Positions 13,658 to 22,576 of a stretch of DNA of 64,000 nucleotides are shown one piece after another. The number at the start of each line of letters is the position of its first letter. Position 1 is the stretch's first letter. The stretch is from Taeniopygia guttata (taxonomy: Eukaryota > Chordata > Aves > Passeriformes > Estrildidae). The notes under the pieces were generated by a model. The model saw only the letters and a list, made by a program, of their open reading frames with translations. It ran no database searches and was not told the DNA's origin. A program made the position numbers and the translations under genes. The stretch spans positions 2,795,001-2,859,000 of the forward strand of contig NC_133024.1 of NCBI RefSeq assembly GCF_048771995.1, written 5' to 3'.

Positions 13658-15819
13658 GCAGTGGCACTACCAGGCTGAGAACTTTTTGCTTCTTGATTGT
13701 CCTCATTCTTCTAGACAGAAGTAAATACATATTTGTGAGGTGGCTTTGAAGTCTCTGGTGGTACTCTGGAGGTTGAAGAAATGCACTAGAACAGAGCTGT
13801 AGTTTCTTTAAAGCAACATGAACATTTATAGAAAAGGAATAAGAAGCAAAAAAAATAAATGTTTGAATAATACCAGAAAAAAGAAATAGGAAAAAGAGAC
13901 CCTTGAGTGGAAGAGGAAGAAACCTACTTGCTAGCACTAAAATGTAATAAGGGGCAAACAATCTAAAATTGAAATATGAGTTCCAATTACATTTTATGCT
14001 CAAAGCAGTTAAATATTATTGCAGTTTACATGAGAATTAAAGCAGAATTGTAAAACTTGGAAGTGTAGCATTGAGGAAAAACTGCTGTGCTTTGGCCCTG
14101 ATTTTAACAGGGACTTTGCTAGTAAGTGAAGGAATCCCAAGTTTCTGGATGTGAATGACAGACCCACTCCTTTCGTGTGTCATTGGCTATGGAAACTGAT
14201 TTGTTTGCACTAGACTAACTCAAAGGGCTACACAACATCAAGCAAGCTTGACCTGATTTACATATTTTGTATACTGCAGTGTACTTGCATAATGGCAAGG
14301 AAAATCTGAGTTTACAGATTAGCAGATAATTGCTTCGCTATTCTCAACATTGTATACTTCATATACACTAGTATGGTAAGTTAATATATATTAGTTTAAC
14401 ATATGCCTAAATGTCTTCCAGGGTCAGAAGGACTTTTTTACAGAGATGATAGACTCAAATGGATGTGGATGTTCTGGCTAACCTATTATTCATTCCTTCT
14501 GAAACAGGAAAAATGGCAAATAGTTTCTCAAGGTGTAGTTATATTTTTCTGAAAAAGGGAGGCACTATAAAAGAAATCTCAGAGCAGCAGAGAAAGGAAT
14601 GGATGGATTAATGCACTAGAAGTTAGAAGCTCAGATTTGATTTTTGACTTTGCTGCTTCCAAACTGTGAGACTCCTGGCAGGTCATTTCACCTGTCTGTT
14701 TGCCTTCCTACTCGCATGTCTAACTTGTCAAAGGAAAGTGGTAGCAGCTTAGGCCAGAGCTTGCTTGTAGGATCTAATGCTATTAATGCCTGGTTCTGTT
14801 AAAGGGTTGCAGTTACTAATGCCCCTCTAGTAAAATTAAAAAAAAAAAAAACCCACTTGATAGGAGACAGTAGGAATTAGATAACTAGATGAACTAGTGT
14901 AGAAAAACAACACTCAGAAACAGAATCTCAAAATTATGAAGAAAATACCCTGATTATTTTAATGCTGTGAAAGAACAGGAGTAAGGAATAAGAACAAAGA
15001 AATATAGTAAGAGTATAACTGTCCTCCTACAGAGAAACCAACAGAATAAGTTGTCCTTTTCTTTGACTTCTACAAACTTCTGTTGAGTTCTCAAGAAACT
15101 GAAAGTGGAGCTGAGGTGGGAACAATAACTTCCTAGACGTGTGCTTCTTGAAGAATGGCCGTCCTGCACTGATCCTGTGCCTCTGTTCCTACTCTGCAGC
15201 GAATATTCTGCAGCTTTAGTTCAGCTAAAATGCCTCCTCCCTTCACTGCTTGCACATAAATTGCTATTAATGTTACCATGTTATACAAGTGCATTGGGGA
15301 GGAAAATAGGCCCACTAATGCATTGTCCTGCTCCAGTGTTTTTTAACCTGGAGGATGCCACACTATTCCATGGACTGTGGGTGGGCACAGGCCACAGGGA
15401 AAAAAGCAACAGAGGTGGGACACGCTCCATAAGGCCGTGTCTGCCTCACCCTTTCTTCCCCACGCTTCTCCCCGGGCTGTGTGTAAAGCTGAACGCAGAT
15501 AAACATATGTTCCAGAGCTGCCTTATGGCCTTCCTCCCCTGCTCATGACAAGCGTCACTTGTAGTCAGCCATGGTGGCAGCTCTGAGGGACCCGGGGCCT
15601 GCAGGCTCAGGCTGCAGCTGGCCAGCCCAAGCTTCCTTTTTATTAGCTGAATAAATTTATAGTGGCCTTGAAACATGCTTCCACCTCACAGGCATGAGGT
15701 AGAGCCTGCCCTGAGCAGAAGAAGAAGAGAAGATGGCGATTAAAGACGATTAAAGATTCAACTCAGTCCTCTCCCCAACACTACTGAGCTCCATGGCAGG
15801 CCCCAAAGAAAGGGAGTCT

Positions 15820-15851
<32 letters not shown>
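15820..15851. repeat. A16 run joined to (TA)8 microsatellite
   Basis: Sixteen A are followed directly by eight TA units. This is a compound microsatellite and is likely to be length-polymorphic. Confidence 0.92.
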
Positions 15852-15853
<2 letters not shown>

Positions 15854-16223
15854 TTACTATTATTTATATCAATGCTACTATTTTTTTTCCCTGTTATTCT
15901 TAAATAAGAACGAAGTGAATGTAAATATGTTTTCTCTCTTGACAGAGCACAGACACACGTGTCATGGATTAATTCGGAGGGGACATGCAACTCCGCCGCC
16001 AGTTGAGCGCAAAGCAAGCAAACCCGGATGAACTTGCACAAATTCCATGGATGTGCAACTTGGAAGCTCCAAATCCTGCTGTGCACACAACAGAGAGAAT
16101 GTTTTATGTGAGCTGAACTGCACTGACTTTAGTGCAGGCTGGCTGTGCACAGCAGCTCACGTGAGCCTGCCACAAGGTATGGCCAGGACATCACTCTCAA
16201 AAACTAATACCAGTTACACACAA

Positions 16224-16262
16224 GTGTCAGAAAGGTCCCATCGAGTGTCAGAAAGGTCCCAT
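16224..16262. repeat. Two-copy tandem duplication, 21-bp period
   Basis: The 18-mer gtgtcagaaaggtcccat occurs at 16224-16241 and again, identically, at 16245-16262, with 'cga' between. Perfect identity suggests a recent local duplication. Confidence 0.92.
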
Positions 16263-17905
16263 GACACAAGTTTTTGCAGAAAAACCTAGAAAACCACCTT
16301 GTGTGGAGTTCTAAAATACTAATGAGCAAGCAACTTGAAACATTTCAGCACTTGCTATCTTGCTGTCCCTTGAAAAATTCCTCACAGACACTGGCTAGCA
16401 CCTTAAAACTCTTGATAACAGTGGCTGATGAAAGCCAGAAATATCTCCAAGTGGGCATAAAAAGAGATTAATTTGCTTGAAATCATATACAGAAAAACAG
16501 AAACCCAGAAATATTTACTATCCTCTCCATTTTCCCTTCATGACGTCAGTGTTTGCAAAACGTCCTGTACTGACAACCCAAGAAAATATAGTTCTCTTTT
16601 TCTCTATAGACAGAATAAATCAAAGGCAGTGGAAAGGCAAACATTCTGTTTTCTGAACATACCAGCATACCTCAGCTTACTCATCTCTCTTAAGGGGTGA
16701 AAAAATCCTTGTGCTTCTACAGACCTAATAGGTGGCCTGCCTTGCAACTAACTCCCAAGCCATTTTTAACTGTATGAACCTGGCACAAAACACAATTGTT
16801 CTACTTAGGAGCACTGTATTTCCATTTTATACAGCTGTAAAAAACCACATTACATGCAAGGTGTCCTTATCTTGGCCTCTTTCCTGAAAGGGCCAGCAAA
16901 GGTATCATGTGTAATAGAGAGATCTGTTAACAACAAAATGAAACAATCTTTAAAATGAGGTTCATGTATACTGTCAAGTGCCTACATGACTTATATTGCT
17001 CAGTAATTACCTGCTTTGACAGGATTTTAGCAATGAAGAGGTATAAGAGGCTCCAGAGTGTGGTGTTATTAATATGGGTAAAAGAATCCAGGACACAAGG
17101 CACTAATAGCACTAATACTGACGTGTAAGAAACTATACCATGCAAGTTTTAACTGTCTGGATTAGGCCTCTTACTCTCACCAGCAACTGTTTATGCATAC
17201 TGAAAAGATGCTGCTTACCCACTACTACAAAGCACTTCACAATCTGGAAACGATAGGAGGAAGCTCTGCCTAAAAATTAGGCCAACCTTTTTTTTTATAT
17301 GTGACTAATGAAATATGTGTGCCTTCACCTGCCAGTGTCCCAGCCCCTGAGAACTGATGTGCACCTGAGTTCCAGTGGATAGGTGGTCAGCTGTGCTTTC
17401 TTAGCAATGAAAATGAAATACTGAACTAGAATTCATTAATTGCAAGAATACAGTTTATGCTGGTATTTTTATATTATTCAGGCACTGACAAACCCACCCC
17501 TGCTTGCAACAAACAAGTGGGTGGGGCATTTACAATACTTTTGTCACATCTTAAGAAAAAATGCGCAGGCTAATTTTAAAATGCTTTCTCAGAAACACGG
17601 ATACAATTTAGTTTTCTAATATGAGCTTGTACTTTACTGCACTGCATTATTCAGACATAAGAAATATTATTTCACGGTTATTTAACATAATTCTGCCACA
17701 CTGAGAAAAGGGGTTGGGGAATGACAGAAGAGTAGACAAGACATGGCAAGATGCTGAAATTAACCATATTATATTGGAAAAAAGCTCAGGACTGAGAACA
17801 TTTGGAATAAACTCTGCAACATCCTTGGACGTGTAAAGCAATTACAAAACACAAACATTGCTCTCCTCTTGGAAAAAAATTAGTACATTTCCATTGTTAC
17901 CATAA

Positions 17906-18000
17906 CTATTATTTCTTAGTTTATTATTAAATAAACTATGATTTCTTAATTTATTATTAAATAAACGTAACTATTATTTTCTTATTAGAACTATTATTTC
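17906..18000. repeat. AT-rich tandem repeat, 30-bp period
   Basis: Two near-identical 30-bp units lie at 17906-17935 and 17936-17965, differing at two positions. They are followed by two partial units beginning 'ctattatttt' (17971) and 'ctattatttc' (17991). The array runs into a poly-T tract at about 18000-18014. Confidence 0.88.
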
Positions 18001-18890
18001 TTTTTTTTTTTTTTAGTATGACAATTGCTGACTGGAAGTCAACATCCCACCTAGAGACAGAGCCGCAAAAAAATTTAGTTCTTCCTAATTCTAAGAATCA
18101 ATGCCACGTGTCTTCTGCTTAAAAACCATGAGGGTCTCATGTTGCATGTATTCAAGTCCTCGTGAACATTAATACACAGGCTCAGTGCATGCAGTATGTT
18201 TGATTTCTGCAGTGGAAGGGAGCTTCCCCCAAAAAGTTAAACTACATTTCCAACACCCGTCAGCACAATCTCAAAAGCTGCTGGCCTCACACTGTCGCTT
18301 TGTGCATATCAGCTCGCCAGCCACAGAAATTCTCAAATGAATGTCCCATCCATGTGTTTGGCACGCTCCACGAGGTGCAGCGCAGGGGAGCGGGCAGGAC
18401 CCGGAGCGTGGCGCGGACCGCAGCGTTACACCGGGCCGGCTCTGCCAGCAGAGCGGTCCCTACGGGCAGGGGATGTGAGCCCGGCCGTGCTGTCCATGCC
18501 GGCCCGGTGAGGGCCTCTCCGCCACGCCTGGGCGAGGATTCCTGCGGCAGGGGCACCGCCCGGAGCTCCGCCGCATCCCCGCGCGGCGCCGCCGCCCGGA
18601 TCCCCCTCGGCGGGGCCGGGGGGCAGCGCCGGCCCGGCCCGTCCGCGCCGGGGCCGCGGGGGCGGCTGCCCGTGTTTACTGCCCCGGCCGGGGCTGCGCG
18701 GATGCGCTGCTGCCTCCCGCAACTTCTGGCTCGCCGCGCTGTGGCCTCTGAATGAAACTCGCCCAACTCGGCCGAGGAAGTTACCGGGAGGCTGCTCGGG
18801 GTGCGCCGGGCCGGGCCGAGCCCGCACCCCGCTACCCCGCGGCGCTGCCCAGGGCAGACGTAGTTCACTCTCGCGGCGCTGCCCGGGCGG

Positions 18891-18895
18891 CCAAT
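18891..18895 (+). promoter_or_regulatory. CCAAT box (upstream copy)
   Basis: ggCCAATgg lies in GC-rich context and matches the NF-Y core with favourable flanks. It is about 250 bp upstream of the first TATA-like element, too far to be its core-promoter partner, so it may serve a separate dispersed start region. Confidence 0.5.
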
Positions 18896-19127
18896 GGACA
18901 GTGGCTGCCGGCGCCGCGGCCGGCACGGCTCCGCGCCGCCCCGGGCGGCCCCCGCTCCGTGCCCCGCTCCGGCACCGCCGCCGAGGGCTCCGCGGACCCC
19001 GCGAGGGGCAGCGCGGCGATCTTTGTGTGAGTGTGTGCGGGGAGTGTGTGCGCCGGCGGCTCCCTCGCGGGCCGCGGGTGTAACGGCGGCGCTGAGTGGC
19101 CGGCGGGCCCGTCGCTCAGCGCGCCGG

Positions 19128-19149
19128 CCAATGGCGGGGAGCCTTATAT
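19128..19149 (+). promoter_or_regulatory. Core promoter 1: CCAAT box and TATA-like element
   Basis: CCAAT at 19128-19132 is followed by the TATA-like run TTATAT at 19144-19149. Transcription would be expected to start near 19175. The consensus donor after 19278 then makes a short first exon of about 100 nt, an ordinary size. The CCAAT-TATA spacing is shorter than usual. The start site is inferred, not seen. Confidence 0.5.
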
Positions 19150-19174
19150 CGCGGGGAGTGTTGTGGCGCTGCCC

Positions 19175-19278
19175 GGGTTGCATGGCTCTGTGTGGAGCCG
19201 CGTTCCGCGGGCGCCGAGGCGGAGGGGCTGCGCTGCGAGCCGCGTCCGGCCCAGCGGCGCGGTGCGCACCCCGCCGAG
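19175..19278 (+). other. Candidate first exon A (non-coding), donor after 19278
   Basis: The 3' edge is a consensus donor, GAG|GTGAGTGT, with GT at 19279-19280. The 5' edge is placed about 25-30 nt after the TATA-like element and is approximate. An ATG at 19182 opens a frame that could run on through the donor, but without the next exon it cannot be called coding. Possible joining partners are the candidate acceptors at 21590, 22094 and 22503. The named gene is unknown. Confidence 0.45.
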
Positions 19279-19993
19279 GTGAGTGTCCCCGCCCGCAGAG
19301 CCGCACCGGGCGGGCGGAGATGGGCAGCGGCGGGGAGGGAGAGATAGGGAGAGATAGGGAGAAGGGTGCCCTCGCCCCACGCTTTACGCTCCGCGCTCAG
19401 CTGCGGAGCAGCCCCCCGCGCCCCTCCTGCGGCGCCGGCGGACGGGAGGCAGGCGCGGAGCTTCCCCTGCCCGGCGCGGCGGCTGCCGCGGCTCCCAGTC
19501 ACTTTTCCTCCCTCTCGCCAGCCTTGCCTTCGTTTTGAAAGTTTGGGCAGCGGAGGACGGGTGGGTTGGTGCCGCCAGCCCTCCGCCCGGCCGGCAGGGT
19601 AGGGGTGACCGGGGGTATGTGACGGGGAGGGGGCCAAGTGGATCGCGGTACAGCGCAGGGCATTTAAAACACCGGCGAGCCGAGCCCGAGAGGCGGCGGG
19701 GGTAGGCCAGCCAGTGCCAGGCTGCGTTTGAAACCAGGCACCTCTCGCCGCCACAGAGAGAGGCAAGAGCAGCGGCGGAGAGAGGAAGGGGAAGGAGGGC
19801 GAGGAGGAGGAGGGATGGCCACCGGCCGCCGCTCGGTGCGTGCCTCCGGGGGGACTTGACAGGGAAATCGCGGCAGACAGAAACGAAACTTCATCCCGAG
19901 GGGCGGCGAGGCGCGGGGGAGAGTGCGCGGATCGGTATCGGCTGCCGCCGGCCTGGGGGGCTCCGCGCCGCCGGGAGAAAGGGCCGAGGGGGG

Positions 19994-20002
19994 GATATAA
20001 AA
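19994..20002 (+). promoter_or_regulatory. TATA box of core promoter 2
   Basis: GATATAAAA is a good TATA match in an otherwise very GC-rich stretch, where such a run is unlikely by composition. A start would be expected near 20025, giving an exon of roughly 320 nt up to the donor after 20347. Confidence 0.5.
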
Positions 20003-20024
20003 CCGGAGAGGGGGAAGCAGCAGA

Positions 20025-20347
20025 TCCAGCGGCCGCACGGGGAGCGGGAGGAAAAACCCCGGCGCCGACCCCGACAACAACAGCGGCGGCCGGGCTCGGC
20101 CGGAGAGTTGGGCTGTGCGTTTTCCGGTAGTCATCGGCGATGCACCCGGGGCGGCGGCGGCCCCGGTGGGCAGCGGGGGGGCGGGAGGACGGGCGGCCCT
20201 GCCGGAGTTTCGCGTGGATGCGGGATTATGTTGTGTCAATAAGTTTAAGGTGGAGAGGGAGGAAGGGAGGGAGGGAGGAAGGCAGGCGGGCGGGGGCCGG
20301 GGGGAGGTGGCGGCAGGCCTCGGCCGCGCGAAGTCCTATTTCTGAAG
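20025..20347 (+). other. Candidate first exon B (long 5' untranslated), donor after 20347
   Basis: The 3' edge is a very strong donor, GAAG|GTAAGT, with GT at 20348-20349. The 5' edge is an estimate from the TATA box at 19994-20002. The segment is GC-rich, then passes into a GGGA/GGAA purine tract (about 20252-20300). Upstream ATGs are present (20115, 20140) in frames without a recognisable protein, so I treat it as untranslated or as carrying upstream open frames. It lies downstream of exon A, so the two would be mutually exclusive alternative first exons. Confidence 0.45.
20252..20300. repeat. Purine-rich GGGA/GGAA tract
   Basis: An imperfect GGGA/GGAA run, followed by GGCAGGCGGGCGGG. It lies inside candidate exon B. 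Such homopurine tracts can form triplexes or quadruplexes, but that is not shown here. Confidence 0.75.
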
Positions 20348-20515
20348 GTAAGTTGTGACATTGGGTGGTCGCGATGACAGAAAACTTGGCGAGTGGCGCC
20401 TTGGGGAGGGGGCCGCTGCCTCGGGGGGGTCTCTGCTGGCCGCCGGGAGCCGGATGGGTGCTCGGCTGTTATTTGCTGCTGCGAGATCGGGTCGCTGGTA
20501 AATTACAGAAAGCAG

Positions 20516-20538
20516 CCCTCCTCCTCCTCCTCCTCCTC
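20516..20538. repeat. (CTC)n trinucleotide repeat
   Basis: About seven CTC units at the start of a pyrimidine-rich stretch. A complementary-sense GAG triplet run lies about 120 bp downstream (20643-20661), so the two could pair in a transcript. Confidence 0.85.
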
Positions 20539-20642
20539 CCCCCGCTCCCCGCCAGGCGCTTCGCTCTTCCTCCTCTCGGGTTTATTTGCAATGTATGAAA
20601 CTTGCATGGCTGTGAGGACAGCCGATCCAGTGTGGGTTTGCG

Positions 20643-20661
20643 AGGAGGAGGAGGAGGAGGA
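20643..20661. repeat. (GAG)n trinucleotide repeat
   Basis: Five to six GAG units. Together with the CTC run at 20516-20538 it forms an imperfect inverted pair around a less GC-rich segment (about 20580-20640). Confidence 0.85.
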
Positions 20662-20999
20662 CGGGGAAGGAAGGGTTGGAGGCAGGGGAGAGAAGGAGGC
20701 AGTCGCGTTAATCCCGGGCGCCGCACGGCAGCAGGTTTGCGTTAGGAATATCGGTGGCAGCCCGCTGCCGCCGCTGAATGAGGAAGGTAAAACGAAGCGA
20801 TGCGAGAGCCGCCGAGGCGACATGCACGGCGGCGGGGCGAGAGGCACCGGCAGGCGGCTGCCCGCCCCCTCCCTGCCTGCCTGCCTGCTGCCTCCTCCCT
20901 CCCTCCCCGCCGGGGCGGGGAAGGACCGTGCCCGGGTCTCCCCCGCTCGCCGCCAGCCGAGCCGGGGGGCCGCGGGGCTTTAACCGTGTGCGGGGCGGA

Positions 21000-21048
21000 T
21001 TCGCCACTTTTTCCGGGGGAGGCCCGCGGTTAAAAGTTTTCTGCGGAG
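21000..21048 (+). other. Candidate third splice donor (exon C end) in the CpG island
   Basis: GCGGAG|GTGAGTGTG is a consensus donor, with GT at 21049-21050. The start of the exon cannot be placed; no TATA element is obvious nearby, so a dispersed CpG-type start is likely if the exon is real. The coordinates given cover only the last part of the putative exon. The 12 nt beginning at the donor resemble those after 19278 (gtgagtgt). Confidence 0.35.
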
Positions 21049-21512
21049 GTGAGTGTGTGCGGGGAGGCCGGGGCGCCGCCAGGCCGGCGGTGGTCACTCG
21101 GGCCTGGGGCGCCGAAACCATTGCCCGTCCTGCTGGTGACACGTCCAAGTCCCGCAGCCCGGCGGGGCGGCGGAGGGGCCCGGCTCGGCCGCCGGGGCAG
21201 GGACGGGGTGCCGGTCTCCATGTGGGCTCTCCCGGCGGCGGCACCTCCTCCCCGGTGGCAGCGGCGGCGGCAGCAGCGGGATCATCGCCCGGGCCCGCGG
21301 GGAGGAGGAGGGGAGCAGCAGGGAGGTGTTTGCTGCCAGCCTGCCTCGCCGGAGCCCGCCGGGGAGGGCAGCTGGGAGGGCCGGGGAGCCCCCCGCGCCG
21401 CCGCCCCTTCCCTGCGCGCCCGCCCGCCCCCAAAGGTGTTGTGCAGACTTTTCCCCCGGGAGGGTGAGATTTATGCGCTGCATTATTGCTCCTCTCCTCC
21501 CCCCTCAAAGCA

Positions 21513-21580
21513 AGATGGACTCTCTCGTCTCTCTCTCACTCACTCTCTCCCTCTCTCTCGTTCTCTCCCCCTCTCCCTGT
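21513..21580. repeat. CT-rich pyrimidine tract
   Basis: Imperfect CT repeats broken by CACTCACT and a few G or T. The tract ends just before 'ctgtgtcttgtcag' and so doubles as a very strong polypyrimidine tract for a splice acceptor at 21589-21590. Confidence 0.85.
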
Positions 21581-21590
21581 GTCTTGTCAG

Positions 21591-21632
21591 CCTTCAAGAT
21601 CGACATTTTGTAACTAGGATGCAAACTTGATG
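21591..21632 (+). other. Candidate internal exon after the CT tract
   Basis: The acceptor is convincing: about 70 nt of nearly pure pyrimidine, then gtcttgtcag (AG at 21589-21590). The proposed donor, TTGATG|GTGACC with GT at 21633-21634, is weaker, so the 3' edge may lie elsewhere. The sequence is less GC-rich than its surroundings and has an in-frame stop in each of the early frames, so it would be untranslated. It could be a shared second exon for first exons A, B or C. Confidence 0.25.
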
Positions 21633-21927
21633 GTGACCGGGGGCGGGGGGCGAGCAGGGGAGAGGCGAAAACCCTGGGTCGCGGCGGTCTGTTTCTCCAT
21701 ATTTAATACCTTTTCTTTCCATCCCACCCCGGAGCCCGGATTCCGGTGGCCCTACACTTTGCACGGGCGGGGGTGGGCGGAGGGCGGGCGGCGGCTGCGA
21801 GCGCCGCTCCCCCCGCGGCGGTCGGGGGTCGCTCCCCGCGGGCTGCGGTGGCGGAGGGGCGGCTCTGCCGGGGGGCAGCGGGCATTACCTGCAACTGTGC
21901 TCCAGCCTTGCAGCCTTCGTCCGCCGC

Positions 21928-21947
21928 TCTGTCTGTCTGTCTGTCTC
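21928..21947. repeat. (CTGT)n tetranucleotide repeat
   Basis: Four to five CTGT units near the right edge of the CpG island, followed by pyrimidine-rich sequence. Confidence 0.85.
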
Positions 21948-22094
21948 TTTTCCCCCCGCTGGATCTCCTACCTGCGGTCTGGCGGCTGTATTCTTGTTGT
22001 TAATTTTCGCGTTGTTTGGCTTATCCACGCGAGGGGATTGATCGCTCACTTGTGTAAGTTCCCGGGGGTTATTGTTATGTATGCCTCCTTGCAG

Positions 22095-22147
22095 ATGGTG
22101 GTCAACTTTTTGTCCTTTATTTTGATAATGCATGCGAGTATGTGCGT
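22095..22147 (+). other. Candidate exon after the acceptor at 22094
   Basis: The sequence 'tatgcctccttgcag' makes a good acceptor (AG at 22093-22094). The following bases begin ATGGTGGTCAAC and stay open for 18 codons to a TAA overlapping a weak donor-like GTAAAT at about 22148. The donor is poor, so this may be a decoy. It is listed because it competes with 21590 and 22503 as the first splice target after the island. Confidence 0.15.
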
Positions 22148-22503
22148 GTAAATAATTATGTGATGCATCTCTGTGTGTACGTATGTCTGTGTGCGCTCAT
22201 AAACATGCATCCTTGAGAGAGAGAGAGACAGAGGAAGAGCAACCCACCCTGCTGATGTACACTCAGATGATTTGCTCCATTTGCCCACTCCTAATGCCCT
22301 CTAAAGACGCTGTGCATCTTTTGTTTGCTCCTTACGGTTTCCTGCGACTGTCATCTTGTTGTAATGACGACTTAGCTGGGATGGGAGTGAGGAAGAAGCA
22401 AGTTTCAAGTTTTGGGATCTCTCCTCTTGTTGGTGATGTGGTGAGTTGCTATATTGTAAAATCATGGTGTGCTGATGGTTTGCCTTTATTTGATACTTTA
22501 TAG

Positions 22504-22576
22504 GTCACTATCACATGACAAAGGCTTTGAGACAGCTTCATCTTCGTCTGTCTGTAATTTCCATTTGCCTTCCTGG
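22504..22576 (+). other. Candidate 73-nt exon with consensus splice sites
   Basis: The left edge follows 'tttgatactttatag' (AG at 22502-22503), a reasonable acceptor with a T-rich tract. The right edge is a strong donor, CCTGG|GTAAGT, with GT at 22577-22578. It lies just outside the CpG island, where a shared second exon would be expected. An ATG at 22515 opens 20 codons plus 2 nt to the donor. The peptide, MTKALRQLHLRLSVISICLP, is moderately hydrophobic at its end, so it could start a secreted or membrane protein. The start context is weak (C at -3) and I recognise no family, so an untranslated exon is at least as likely. Confidence 0.4.

Larger units (their letters stand above)
13658..18340. 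other. Non-coding sequence with simple repeats, before the CpG island
   Basis: AT-rich sequence with no supported gene. Positions 15340-15700 are somewhat more G+C-rich and hold several short chance open frames. The stretch contains a 10-bp direct tandem (cgattaaaga, 15737-15756), an A16 run joined to a TA dinucleotide repeat (15820-15851), a 21-bp period duplication (16224-16262) and a 30-bp period AT-rich duplication (17906-18000). G+C content rises sharply at about 18340. Confidence 0.6.
18340..22030. promoter_or_regulatory. Large CpG island, inferred alternative-promoter cluster
   Basis: G+C content and CpG density jump at about 18340 and fall away after about 22030, against an AT-rich background on both sides. 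The island contains CCAAT boxes, two TATA-like elements, three consensus + strand splice donors, a strong candidate splice acceptor, and several purine/pyrimidine and triplet tracts. In vertebrates such islands mark promoters. Several donors spaced over 1.8 kb argue for more than one first exon. The long open frames across it, on both strands, come from the scarcity of stop codons in GC-rich DNA and carry no recognisable domain. I cannot name the gene. The boundaries are judged by eye. Confidence 0.85.

Noticed and set aside
10251..14096. A shared string of about 17 bp, gaggaaaaactgctgt, at about 10252 and 14074
   Set aside because: The match does not extend beyond about 20 bp, so chance or a common A-rich motif is sufficient.
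18287..19306. A 339-codon open frame on the minus strand, and several others of 150-270 codons across the CpG island
   Set aside because: GC-rich DNA has few stop codons, and long frames occur on both strands and in several frames at once. The peptides are Arg/Ala/Gly/Pro-rich with no domain.
21885..21975. Minus-strand donor-like sites near the right edge of the CpG island (about 21886 and 21970)
   Set aside because: Plausible for an antisense transcript, but the flanks are GC-rich and no supporting promoter motif on that strand was seen.
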